From Rostratula benghalensis (taxonomy: Eukaryota; Chordata; Aves; Charadriiformes; Rostratulidae): DNA of 64,000 nucleotides. Positions within the stretch are counted from its first letter, which is position 1. Every line of letters begins with the position of its first letter. The notes beneath the pieces were generated by a model, which was not told where the DNA came from, did not search any database, and was given only the letters and a program-made list of their open reading frames with translations. This document shows positions 14,936-27,481 of the stretch, piece after piece. The stretch spans positions 62,001 through 126,000 of the forward strand of contig VXAI01000090.1 in the NCBI GenBank assembly GCA_013399305.1. Reading direction: 5' to 3'. Made by a program: the position numbers and the translations under genes.

Positions 14936-16442
14936 CCCACTGGGAAAATCTGCTTAAGTCTTGCCACTGCCTGTATCTGGGGCACAGAGACGGGGCAGCG
15001 TAACTTGTCAGCTTCCAGATTCAAATTCCAAGTTCAACCCTTCCTGACACAATCAATTGCCTCTGAATCATTAAATATTCTGTTGCTTGGCAGCTAAAGC
15101 TAAAAATAGAGGAAAAAATGGCAGCTAAATTGCAAAATTTAGATTGATTTCCTTTAAATACAGACCTATTCAAAGCCAGCATTTTTTGCTCAGTGACCAG
15201 CCTGGGACATTCACTAGGTCCATCTCACAGGAGATGAATTTCTGCTAAATGCTACAATATATGTTATAATAACCTTAAATTCTGATGCAGGCGTTCGCAA
15301 AATGACTGCAACTCCACCAGTCTGTAAAACATTTTACATTCAGACCTTACTTCTAGCCACAGGATATGTATTCATTGACTGCGTAGATGAAACAGAAAAG
15401 CCAGGGCAAAATTTTTAGACTTGGATTACTACTTTGAGAGTCAGGCAATAGCTTTGTGTGCAATTTACGTATATTTAAGCCTTTATCCAGCACCCAAGTG
15501 AAATTAAATTGTCCTGAAGGTTAAAGATTAATATTACTGTTCAGCAAGAAGTTCTAAACCAAATCCTGCTATAATGGCAGCTTTGCTGCGCACCAGAGCA
15601 AGACATCTTAATTGCTGGTATGTGGAATAATTTTTCCTTTATTTTAATGAAGTTCTCAATGCTGAAACGGATATTATACATCAGCCAGATTATGATGCCA
15701 TTACAAATTGAGAAAAAGATATTTCATGCTCCTTTTCAATAGTGGAATGTCTAAAAAGACCAATAAATCAGTATTCACACAAGTTAATGGGGAAATGAAA
15801 TGCAGCAAAATATGTTTCTCTGCAGGAATGCATTTTTTTAAAGGGCTTTTAATGTTTTTTGGTGTTTTTTTTAAATAAAAAAATCCAGTCTACAACACTA
15901 TCAATTCAGTGCCACTAGCTAGCAGAGACAAATAAAATAAAAATACTATACCATGCCATGAAGGCTACAGCTTGACAGCTCTTCCTTCTGACAAAATAGT
16001 AATTTCTTACTTAAAAGCAACTAGATTATATGAAGTTGTCTTATCCCCTTTCTTTCAAAAGTAATGATTTTAGCCCAGTAAAGCAAAGTTCTCCCAATTC
16101 TCCGTGTTCTTCCTTTGCATTTACTCCAATTGTTTTTAAGATGGATCAAAATGAAGGAAAGAAAATGCATTAAAAGGAGAGGAAAAGAAGGCAAGTTGTA
16201 TATCAGATTTTAAATATGTAGGAGGTGGTGTTGAAAGTTATTTTACAGGTGTAAGTCCTATATTGTAAAATGCTGAGCTAAAGTAGGTTTTAGTGCCCTT
16301 TAAAACAAAACTACTCTTCATAGATACCAACTCATTCTGCAGATGGAGATCACTGAGGACAGGGTGGATTTTATTTGTTTATTTTTCTAAAATAAAGTAG
16401 AATAAACTGAGGCTTTGGGTAAACTTTACTATTACTGTTACA

Positions 16443-16455
16443 GTTGCTTAGCAAC
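16443..16455. promoter_or_regulatory. Possible RFX X-box (GTTGCTTAGCAAC) next to an E-box
   Basis: A perfect 5+5 dyad, GTTGC and GCAAC separated by TTA, matches the RFX half-site arrangement. It is directly followed by CAGCTG, an E-box for bHLH factors, at 16455-16460. RFX factors act on ciliary, neuronal and MHC II genes (family knowledge). Binding here is inference. Confidence 0.35.
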
Positions 16456-18089
16456 AGCTGGTAGAAGGAGGGAGTATGGTATAGCTCAGGTAAATTAAAG
16501 GAAAGTGCTGATGTCATTGTTTGTGAAATACTGAGACAATAATGCACATTTTCTTCAGAGCTTCACTGGAATAGAAGCATCTCAATGGTAGGCAAGCTAC
16601 TTTGAGAAGAGGACGTTATTTCCCTTCTGCCAGACTCTTGCAACCTACAGGATAACTCTCTGTACCAAATCTGATCACTTCAGTATTGTCACTTTGACTT
16701 TCATTTTTTTATTGATGCCATTTTCCCAGAGCACTTCACTAACAGCCTTGCTCACATATCAGGATCTTGCTGAAGGTATTTTTTATTACCATCTTTGTCA
16801 CTGGATGCCTACATCATGAGGCCAAGATGTGTAATACAGTTCAAGCAGCTTGGTTTTATACTACTACTAAAATAACATGCTGTCAAAAAGTCCAGTTCTG
16901 AGAACTGGGAAAAATCTGTTTGTCTCATTGTAACTGCCCCATGAGGGTCATTTACTTTTTAACTATCTTTTCTTCCCTGACAGTTCATGCATCAATTCTG
17001 TTATCCAGCAGGCTTTCCAGTACTATTTTATCTGTGTGGGACCACAGAGATGGTCCAGAAAAAGTTTCAGATTTTTTTTAATCTCTGCAACTTTAATTTA
17101 TGCTTGGTTTGTATATAAAACAGTCTTTTAGTTCAGTGTGCTTTAATTATGAATACAGAGTCAACTGATACCAAGAAGGACAAATACTATGTTCCAAATA
17201 AAAACGCTAAATTATAACTTGAGGAAAGAGAATGAGCAGCAACAAGTTCTTCAATAGTTATCAGAAAAGTTTCATTGTCAAAGACGGAAGAGTTATTTTT
17301 AGAATTTAATTTAGAAAGATCAAGTGACATTACACTAGATTTTAGTGTTAAAACGATCACCTCTTTTAATCCAAATGCATTTGCAGGATGATTTTCAGCT
17401 TTCACATTAAAAAAAATTATGATATTTTATGGATTTACTGCAAAAAACCATGAAACATTCCTCTTGATGGATATATTATTTCCATACACATAATTGTGCT
17501 TCTTAGTTAGATTTGTATTTTATATAAATCAGAAAATGGGCACTACTGTCTTCTGCAATGCATATATAAGAAAGAAGAACTCTACTATGAAAGATTAATA
17601 ATAAAACATAGCAAACAATATTACAGCATTATCAAAGTGAACTATAACCAAAATATAGCTAGAATAACAATGCATGCATGTGTAAAATATGAATTTCATT
17701 GCACTTTTGATGTTACTAACACACACAAAATATATAGAACCTATGACATTCATATACATTACCAGGGTGGGAAGGATGCAACAGACACACATTCCCTGTA
17801 GATTATAAAATCAATGTACAGCTGCCTGAGACAATCGTGACTGGAACTGAAATGATGTGTTCTAATAATCTTAACCACAGGAAATTTATACCCTATGTTT
17901 TGTATCTTACTGATATGTTTGCAGAGTATTAAAGTAATTACTGATTTTAATGGGGCAATGGGATGGAATGGAGGGTGATGCAACTCCTGTGCCTGAGTCA
18001 TGATGTTAGTAGCTGACGTTTATGCACAGTAATATTGGGAACAGTAGCTACCCACCCCCTTGTAGTATCAAAACAGTGTGAGTAACTGT

Positions 18090-19088
18090 GTGATTCAGCA
18101 CTGCAGCCAGTCACCAGCGGTGTCTTTCAGGGCTTAGTTTTGGAGCCAGTTTTGTTTAATATCTTCATTGATGATCTGGATTGAGTGCACCCCCAGTAAG
18201 TTTGCAGATGACATCAAACCAGGTGGGAGTGTTGATCTGCTTGAGGGTAGGAAGGCTCTGCAGAGGGACCTGAACAGTGTGGATCAATGGGGCAAGGCCA
18301 ATGGGATGAGGTTCAATGAAGGTTTCAGGTCCTGCATTTCAGTCACAACAACCCCAGGCAATGCTACAGGCTCCAGGAAGAGTGGCTGGAAAGCTGCCCA
18401 GCTGAAAAGGACTTGGGGGTGCTGGTGGATAGCCAGCTTAACATGAGCCAGCAGTGTGCCCAGGTGGCCAAGAAGGACAACAGCATCCTGGCTTATATCA
18501 GGAATAGTGTGGCCAGCAGGAATAGGGAAGTGATCGTGCCAAATACTTGGCACTGGTGAGGCCTCACCTTGAGTACTGCGGTCCAGTTCCAGGCCCCTCA
18601 ATACAAGAAGGACACTGACGTGGTAGAGCATGTCCAGAGGAGAACCACCAAGCTGGTGAGGGGTCTTAGAGAACAAGTCCTATGAGGAGAGGCTGAGGGA
18701 ACTGTGTGTGTTTAGCCTGGAGGAGGCTGAGGGGAGACCTCATTACCCTCTACAATCACCTGAAAGGAGGATCTAGAGATGTGGGGGTTGGCCTCTTCTC
18801 CCAAGTGAATAATGACAGGACCAGAGGAAGTGGTTTGAAATTGCAGCAGGGGAAGTTTAGACTGGATATTAGGAAGAATTGCTCTGCTGAAGGAGTGGTC
18901 ATGCACTGGAACAGCCTTCCCAAGAAGGTTGTGGAGTCACCATCCCTGGAAGTATTTAAGACACATGTAGATGATGCATGTCAGGGCATGCTCTAGTGGA
19001 TGAGATTGTAGGGTTTTTTTGTATGTGTATGATTGGACTCGATGACTCAGATGTCCTCTCCAACCATGATGATTTTGTGATTCTGTGC
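18090..19088 (+). mobile_element. CR1 LINE, 1-kb 3' part retaining the RT FADD motif
   Basis: The copy begins near CAGTCACCAGCGGTGTCTTT and runs to the end repeat ATTTTGTGATTCTGTG. The frame at 18168-18446 shows [20 protein letters not shown], with the reverse transcriptase catalytic FADD at 18201-18212. Later pieces in other frames are [38 protein letters not shown] and [13 protein letters not shown]. At least two frameshifts and one stop (just after the INDLD-like block near 18180) break ORF2. It lies antisense to CSMD1. Confidence 0.95.
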
Positions 19089-22000
19089 TCAGAATCCTTT
19101 GGCCTTATCTACAACAATTCAAATGGGTATCAAAATGCTGCCTGTCTGATTTGGTGCCCCCAGTTAATACTGGAGTAAATGACTAAAGAATAAGATATTT
19201 TTCTCTATCTACATATGATCAAGTTTTATTTCTCCCATACTAAATACATTTCAGTTGTTATATATATATATATCAAACAATTATTTCGTTTTGTAAATAA
19301 TGGCAAGTAATGTTGTGAACTGGGACAAAAATGCATTTAACATTTGCTTTAAGGTACAGCTGATTAGAATAATACTTACTAAACAGTGTATATCTATTTA
19401 CTAATTAAGCACATTCAGCCTATGCACATGATTCAGATTCAGGTTACAGAAATAAAAATGTACACTATTAATTGAATTAAAATAAATTAAGAAACTTAGA
19501 TGACGGTACAAATTGGAACTGTAAAGTATGTAAGAGGATATTTATGATATTACATACTAAATAAATTATTTCTCCTAACAATGAAACACTTCATGACTTA
19601 CCGTACTTCTCAGAGCTGGTTTGCCTATACTACAAAATTGTTTATTACAGAATCATGGTGGATGCGTTTTTGAAATACCAAATTGAAAGCTCACCCAAAT
19701 ATTCAACTATTTATGTGAGATGAAGCATGTGAAGTTCCAGAAACTGAACATAGGCTGCTTCAAGCCTTTTTAGGTGGCCTCTGCCCTCACATACTGCCTG
19801 CACACCACAACACACAAGGCTTATCTCAGGAACTAGTTCTGAACTGGATTGCTCAACAGGAGTTTTAATCCATGATTAATGCATATATGAAACAACTAGA
19901 AGAGATCTACCCTTTGCTGGAATATTTTAAGAAATGTCCTGTTATGTTCATTTTATATTAAATACTGTACAAAAGAAAAGGCTGCCTGCATCACTGACTC
20001 ATCCCCAGGAGCCTGTGTGATTGACAGGAAGTGGAGAGCCAGAAGAAGCACAACAAGTAGACACTATTCATGTTGGCACTGCTAAAGCTGATTGTGCCAG
20101 GGTGGGTGAAATGTAGGCTGATCTGCCATGGCAGTGCCAAGTCTGTGATGCAGAACTGCCCTCAGACCTGCAAACTCGTCTGATGTTCATAGTCACCGCC
20201 TCATCAAACAAATATGTAGATGGGTTTCTCAACGACATTTTTATTTTACCCCTCACAGGACTTACCTTTATGGCTCTTCCTCCATAAGTATTTTAATGTA
20301 AATAATTTTCTGGGCAAGGTATTTGTGATATTCAAGATTTGTGACAATCAAGAGGTATAACTTTCATTAAAATAGCTGAGATGTGAGGGTGCTGCATGGG
20401 GGTGGAAGGGGTTGATCCTGAGATCCTACCCTTTCTGAACAATAACACAAGGTATCTATTGAAGTGTCCAGGAATGTGATTGTACTCCCACTGAAGTCAA
20501 TGACAAGCATTCTACAGACCTCAGTGAGAGAAGGATCAACTCTGTACATACAGGCTCAGATTCATTACATGGCTTGCTTCCAGCAGGAAACAAAATCTGA
20601 GAGGGAAAAGATTGGCATGGCTCAATAGAAGTGGACATGCCTTTGGGAGACTGCTCATGGCCATCAACAAGAGGAGGATAAGGCTGTAAAATGTTAGCTT
20701 TCACTCATATTACATCAGACTGCATTATCTCATGCTGTCTTACATCTTATCTGACAGGCATGTTTCTGTTATAAAACATAAAAAGACAGAAAAAGCAGCA
20801 GTGATTTGAAATGAAAGTGTTTATTTTAGTCGAGGTGACTGGTCAATTAGCAGGCTTTAACTAGATTAAAATTATTATTATTATTGTTCCTATGAGTAAA
20901 AATCCTTACCAACACCATAGATTTTATACAACCACCTATAAATTATTAATTCAGTCCACTTCATACTAGTTATTAGACTACAGCTGCATGATTTATTCTT
21001 GAAATTCTGAAAGAACACACCTCTAGCATACCCTTAGCACACCTGACTCCCAGTTTACGCTGCTATCTATGACTTTTTCTTATTCAGGGTGGAATGTAAT
21101 CATATGTATACAGAAAACACTAAACATATGGCTCTTGTGGCAGAAACTGTAAAATTCAATATTCTACAGCCTTTGCTGGACAGACAGCCAAATGCTGTTT
21201 CATGCTTCAGCTAAAACACAGTAATTATAATATCTTCCTTGCATCATTGTAACCTGTACTTGCAAAAGCTGTATAATTCACAGAATGGTTGTCAGCTGGA
21301 GTCATGCAGTCCACACAAGCAAAGTTCTTACAATGTCACAGAAAAATCTGAGGTACTAGCATACTTTGAAAATAAAAGCAAGTCTCACTGTATTCTGCAG
21401 TCAATAATCATGATTTGGTGATGAAAACCCCCATTTATTATAAATAAAATTATTAAAAATTTAAGCAAATACTGTTTGTGATTCTTGCTATTAGATGTAA
21501 CAGGTATTTTTCCATGTTTGCATTTATAAAGTGTGGATTTTGTAGGCTATTAAACCAACTAGAGCCAGGAACAGAACGTCAAGGATTATATGTAAAAGTA
21601 CAGGTGCGTTACAACCACAGCATTTGCAGAACACAAGACACCCCCCACACACTTCCCAAATCTCCTCTTGGTGCCATTTCTAAAAGCAAATGGCATCCAC
21701 AAAGCAGACATGTTATTCAATATCTTCGATTTATCTCAGCAATGCCCTCCTTCAAGCCAACTATCTCTGTGTCACACTTTGCAAATTTTCAGCTCATGTA
21801 AGCCAGCCTGTCTTCACTAGCTACATCACATCAGATCAACTGTAACACTAGTGGACTTTCCAACAATGCTGATTCTACCCTCCGTCTTTCTTCCCTCCTT
21901 TCTTCCCTTTTTCAGTTTCCAAATGTTTATTTGGTAATGGCATTTTATTTTTTGCTTTTGAATCTGATCTTCTTAATGACACATTATTAATTACATCAAT

Positions 22001-22393
22001 ATTTCTATGCTTCTAAGGCAAAACACTGTAAACACAATTAGTAATCAAAGAAAGTGCAAAGAAAAGATCTCACTGTTTATTATATTTATTAAACCTTTTG
22101 CCAGATTCCTCGGTTGGTTACTTGCATCATGTATGCAATAGATATTACATTTTAGCTGCCATTTGACTTGTTTTGCTTTACAGAAAGGCTATGTAAAGAG
22201 CTGCAGAAAGACTTTGTCATGCTGGGAAATTCCATGTTGACACAGATACAGTAATGCCATGCCAAGCAAAGGCCAATTTTGGACACAGCAATGGGCTCTA
22301 AAGTACTCAGGACAACTATTGTGCAATAGATGGAATGAATGGAATATTTAACAGTATTACAGTTGTCAAAAAAAAGAGAAAGTTTAAAAAGCT
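19089..22393. other. Intronic segment with minor repeats
   Basis: AT-rich, with a (TA)n run at about 19259-19273, an ATT-triplet run at 20870-20885 and a likely ancient dispersed-repeat remnant near 20390-20560 (separate entry). No exon was recognised. The plus-strand frame 21478-21801 has no family resemblance. Confidence 0.5.
20390..20560. repeat. Possible ancient amniote interspersed repeat with an imperfect inverted repeat
   Basis: CTCCCACTGAAGTC at 20485-20498 pairs with GACCTCAGTGAGAG at 20517-20530 (12 of 14 positions complementary). The phrase 'actcccactgaagtcaatg' followed by 'aaggatcaa' is a pattern I recall from an old repeat abundant in turtles and birds whose family name I cannot give. 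The boundaries are approximate. Confidence 0.45.
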
Positions 22394-22521
22394 GGGAACA
22401 GACTTTCTAGCAGGGCCTGTTGGGATAGGTCAAGGGGTAATGGCTTTAAACTAGGAGAGGGTAGATTTAGACTAGATGTAAAGATTAAATTTTTACACTG
22501 AGGGTGGTAAAACACTTTAAC
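22394..22521 (+). mobile_element. CR1 LINE, short internal fragment
   Basis: About 130 bases matching the CR1 block before the ORF2 end: GGGCCTGTTGGGATAGGTCA, then GGGGTAATGGCTTTAAACTA, then GGTAGATTTAGACTAGATGT and GAGGGTGGTAAAACACTT. Both flanks end abruptly and the 3' end repeat is missing, so it is a deletion remnant. Confidence 0.85.
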
Positions 22522-24779
22522 ACTATTGTTCTCTTCATTGAAAGACACAAACAAGTTGCACATTATCAAGGACAATATCAACCATTCTTAATCTTTGGAT
22601 ATGATTGCCTTCATGTAAAATATTTACAGAGCTAACATACATTGGTTTCCCTCTCTTTGTAAGACCTTTTTTTTTTTGACAATTCAAAAATATATGTGTA
22701 TAATTAATAGCCAGGCTGCTCAGCAGTCATAGTAGCTGATCAATATTAACAGTGATAGTAATTACTACTGTATGTCTTGAACTGCATAAAGAGGATTTTT
22801 TAAACTTCCCATGAAGCCTTCATACTATGTGAGTTTTGACAGAGCTAATATTTGCCTGTATTATTTTTGATTTTTTTTTTGTCCCAGTAGGAAGCAAGTG
22901 AAAGGACTACATATGCATGAATTAAATTCCCACCATGAGACTATACTAAGCAGTAATTTATTATGAATAAACTCTTTCTGGTCAGCAAGAAACAATAGTT
23001 TCTAAGAATATACCAGTCTGGTCCTTAATTTTCACGAACCTTTTCACTAAGCAGCATCTATTTGAGTGTGTCCAATTTGTGCCCACTCTTCAAATATGCC
23101 ATTTTGATACACTTAGACACTATTAATTGTAAGAGTGATCTTGGAAACTTCATATTGGATTTTGGCATTCACATAAGAATGATATAACTCCCTCACTGGA
23201 CTAGCTGTACTAGTGCTGAGTGGCAGAAGGCCACAAAAAAGTTTACTAAAACGCCACAGTAATTTTTCTGAAAGTCATTCCTCACAAAGACAAAAAGCTG
23301 TATGAATAATAAAGACAGAACACACATTTTTCTCACAAAGGAATGAAGTTTTGCATTAGCTCTTCGGTTAGTCAATTAAGACACAGCAAGTTATGAAATA
23401 ATTAGGTAATAGCCAACTGCACAGTGGGAGAAGGTGTCTGAAACCTTGAAATACTGAGTTTGCATGGTGAGAAGGTATTCCTTGAAGCAAAACGTACATG
23501 AGACTGCTGTTTTTACATATAACCTGCTCAAAGATATTTACCTTTCAAAAAAGGGAAGTGACTGAAATGATTGACATGGCCTTGAACAAAACCAGTTTTG
23601 ATTCATAAAGCACAGATTTTTCCAATGTATGCCTAAAGTACAGACAGAAACTTGCCTATTACACAGATAAAAATATCTGCACAGAACAGCAAACAAGAGT
23701 GGATGGGCACCTCTAGCAGATGTTTCATTTCCCAACAGTAAGAGTTTCCATAGTATCTAGGCAATTAAGAAGCCTGGCTGAATCAGTGTTTCTAAAATAA
23801 GCAGGTGGGTGCTTGTTATATATTCCTGCAGGTTTGGCTTGTATGTAAGAACTGATAATCTACATGTCATTTGTAAAAAAATGACTGAAAATTAAAATAA
23901 AAGCAGGGGGGATACTTTCTTGTTTTCTAATTTTTCTAATTTGAGAGTTCCTCAATGCTTCAGGTGAGAAGATCTTTTCTTTCTGGGATAACACTGTGAT
24001 GTTCTTGCTAACTTGCCTGGGGATTTTTTTCTCTAGCACAGAGATATTTTTTTGTCCTCTTTCTTTAGCGTTATAACCAGCTGGCAGTAAAAGCATTTGC
24101 AATGGAATTCTATCCATACAAATATTTTTATTTGAGTTCATGTGATACTCATCAAGGGTATCTGCAGGGATAACATTTTTTATTGCACTCATTGCTGTTA
24201 TTCATTACTTTGTTAAATAGCATCATTTCTTACAAGACTGGCATGATGTGTTTAAGGGTGTTTTCTTCCAATTCCTAGACCAATATTTAAAAATACTATT
24301 TAACTTANTATAATATTTATTTATTTATCTAGTTCTACTTTAAAAATTTAAATCTAGAGGAAAATATTCTTTTTTTCTGTGTTAAAATGGGTTTGGGTGA
24401 TGGAATCACTGTATGTCTCTGGTATCAGTATGAAAACATATCTCAACCAGAGTTCCTCATGACACAATATTTTACATTTCAATTCGAATTTTAGAACAGT
24501 GAGTATCTCCACTGCTCTGTTCCTCAGTATGCGTGGTCAAGCTTCGTGTAGTTTCTGGGACTGAACAGAGAGTGTGCACCTCATGCTCACACATGAATAG
24601 TACATATTCCACCCCAGCCAGAAGAAGGGTCGGTGGCTTTTCTGTGCTGGCTGCTTCCAGTTGCTTTAGACTAGAGGAGAGTATGGTATCATAAATTGAA
24701 AGAGAGATTTTGCATCTCCAGAATTTCTAATTGGCCTTTGCTTGGGCACTGCATTGCTGTACCTGTGAGAATTTGTCAG
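22522..24779. other. Intronic segment without recognisable elements
   Basis: AT-rich, with short T runs at 22668-22679 and 22870-22880. One undetermined base (N) stands at 24308. The minus-strand frame 23860-24192 (110 residues) is lysine- and isoleucine-rich and resembles nothing known to me. Confidence 0.5.
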
Positions 24780-24963
24780 TATCACGAAGTCCTTCTGCAG
24801 AGGTGCTCCAACCCTCTGATCATCCATGGCCCAGGATGCCGTTGGCCTTCTGGGCTATGAATGCACATTGCCAGCTCATCTCCAATTTTTCATCTACAAC
24901 TATCCTGAAGTCCCTCTCAGCAGGGCTGCTCATTTATTACCCAGTTGGCAGATCTGTGTTCAA
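24780..24963 (-). mobile_element. CR1 LINE fragment with internal deletion
   Basis: In reverse orientation it shows the CR1 ORF2 blocks CCTCTGATCATCCATGGCC, then AGGATGCCGTTGGCCTTCTG, then TTTTTCATCTACAACTATCC and CAGCAGGGCTGCTCATTTAT. Compared with the fuller minus copy at 57490-58700, the blocks up to GGCC at 24830 and from AGGATGCCG onward are joined directly, so roughly 0.2 kb between them is missing. No 3' end repeat is present. Confidence 0.85.
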
Positions 24964-27463
24964 GTCTACTTCCTGAATAATTTCTGAGTTTTAGCTAATG
25001 GCTATCCAACACGGAATGAAGAGGACTTGAAATCCAGGACCAAAATGGAGGCTTTTTGCCCACTAGCAGGGTTTCATCTGAAGCAAGCTGGAAGCAAATA
25101 AGCAACTATTAAAACAAAAAGTGCTCAGAATACCTCCACTGCTATTATGAGGCAAAGCATCGCTACTGCTGTGGGAGAACAGTGTGGGACACAACCATAT
25201 AACATCTCCAGTATTAAAGGATTTTATACAACTACATTTCATGTCTTTAATGTATATTTAGCCCAACATGTGTTAATTCCCAAATGTGACTTCCACAAGC
25301 ATGCTTACATGTTTATTGAATATCTTTTTAAAAACAATTTTACTTCTTTTTATAGCCACCTAAAAAAAAAAAAAAGCTTTAGAAACAAAAGCCAAATATA
25401 CACTACTGGTTAGCAAATCTTATTCCTTATTTTCTTCTTTTTTGTTTTTAGCATCCATACTGTAGAAAGTAAAATATCTCAGGTTTTTGCTTTTGATTTG
25501 TTTTGGGTTTGTTTTCTAAAGAAAATAGAACATGTTCAAATATGGAATACTGGAAAATATAAAAAATCACATTTTGAGCTTATCCTATTTTATATCACAA
25601 AATCCAAACTCTCCCATGAGTAATGTCTTCTCTGCCATGTATCATTTAATCTGCCAACACCGTTCTTCATCACCTGTAACAATCTAAAGACATTGCTTTA
25701 AAATTGCTTCAAAATTACTTCAATCTGCTTCAGGCTGAAAATTCTGCAGCTACCAGGCCAATTGACTACATCCTACAACATTTCCTTAAAGCTTTCCTCA
25801 ACATACAGACCTGTTGTAAATATTTTAATTTTTCCCATTATGGCTTTATAGAAAATTTTTCAAACTTCACCACAAGAGTGGTGGTCGTCTATATACACAG
25901 ACTTGATTCTTCCTCTGAACTCAGTAGCACAGTTTTCTAGAAGTCTTAACAATGTCAGGTTGCGCTTATATGTAAAAACACTGAGGATGGGATTACGTTC
26001 ATTTAACTTTAACTGCCTGAGGTTTGTCATGTAATCTAAACTAGTCATCAAGGCTCCCATTTCAGAGATAGCCAAGCATTTTAGTAGTGTGATTCATTCC
26101 ACTTTACCTTAGACATAAACTTTATGAAGATATGAATCACCTATAAATGTCATTCTCCATTGTCTATTTAGCAAACTGAAATTGTACTAGATGTCTAACT
26201 CTTACATGGCTACCGGATAAGACACTAAATACCACTCCACCTTTCCAACTCAGCAATAGTTAAATAAGTATGCATCAATCTTAAAAAAATACAAGTCATT
26301 CCATTGCCCTCTCTGGGAAACTTCATATGCTTAATTTGACCATGGGATTGATCTGCAACTGTTGAAAAAAAATTTTGCACTTCTCTGTGCTCTGTGAAAT
26401 TGATAAAAAGAATTAATTTGATCTAAAACACAAACCCTGATGAGAATCTTCTGTAATTAATTTTCTTATCAGAAATGAGAAACTTGTAGCAAAAGAAATT
26501 AACACCATAAAATCAGGTATTATGTTTATTATTTTTCTAAATTATGGAGACAAAAATGATTGTTAAGTACATTGAAACCAAAAGGTAGATCCTTACAAAT
26601 CAGTATTTGCTGGGAAACCAGTAGCAATAGAGTTTAATTTAAAGCAAAATAAATATTTTTAATTCTAACTTTAGAATTTTAAATCACCTTCAGCTAAGTA
26701 AACAGACAAAACGTTTATGAGAACTCCCTCTAGAAAAACGAATATGTGAATACATATTCTTTAACACTGAGAGAGAAGAAAGAGTTTATTACACAGCGTG
26801 ATGGAGAGTCTAATGAACTAAGCAGGGAGCTCTCCCTTGATGGGAGAAGTTGAAAGTATGTATTAATTGTATTTTAAAATACAGTTTTTCTAGTCTATAT
26901 TCTTTGAAAGAGGCAGCAGCTTTATCTTTTGGCTTCAGCTACGTGAAGGCATACCACAGCTGCAGTCATTATTCTAAGCAATCTAACTTTTTAATATTTT
27001 AAGTAGAAGCAGTAGTAGACTTGCTAAAAATACATGAGTTTTTAAATATATTTATTATATATACACAGACACATTTTCAGGATTATGTTGAAAGCAAAAA
27101 CTGCATTTATAAGATGGTTTTCACATGTAAAATAGTTCTATAGGCATTCCAAAAGGGAAATTATTCCCACTCTTCTCTTTTTATTTGTAGAAGTACTTGC
27201 TAATTGACTACAAAAAGAAATTCTTTATTAAATTTTATTGCCACTACAACATACTACAGTTTGACATTAAGATTACTGCAATTCTAGGAAAGTATATTTA
27301 TTTTTACAGTCTGAGAAGTGTATCAATTTCTACAGATTAGGACAAAGTGTCAGCAAAACAAAAAGCTCTGAAAGCCCAGGAAAAAACAAAACAGAATCAA
27401 GTGGGCAATTTCTTCTGTCCATATTAATGAAACTAAATAAATAAACAGGGACACAAAGACAAG

Positions 27464-27481
27464 GCAGTGATTAATCACTGC
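27464..27481. repeat. Perfect 18-bp palindrome centred on GATTAATC
   Basis: GCAGTGATTAATCACTGC equals its own reverse complement. The core contains back-to-back TAATC/GATTA, the recognition core of OTX/PITX-type homeodomains. One such 18-mer is expected about 0.25 times by chance in a window this size with even base use. Confidence 0.9.

Larger units (their letters stand above)
14847..18089. other. Intronic segment without recognisable transposons
   Basis: About 3.2 kb of AT-rich sequence. It includes a MEF2-type CTAAAAATAG at 15100-15109 and an RFX-type dyad at 16443-16455. No exon or RNA gene was seen. The complex, non-repetitive look of about 15540-15740 could reflect conserved non-coding sequence, which is only an impression. 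Confidence 0.5.
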
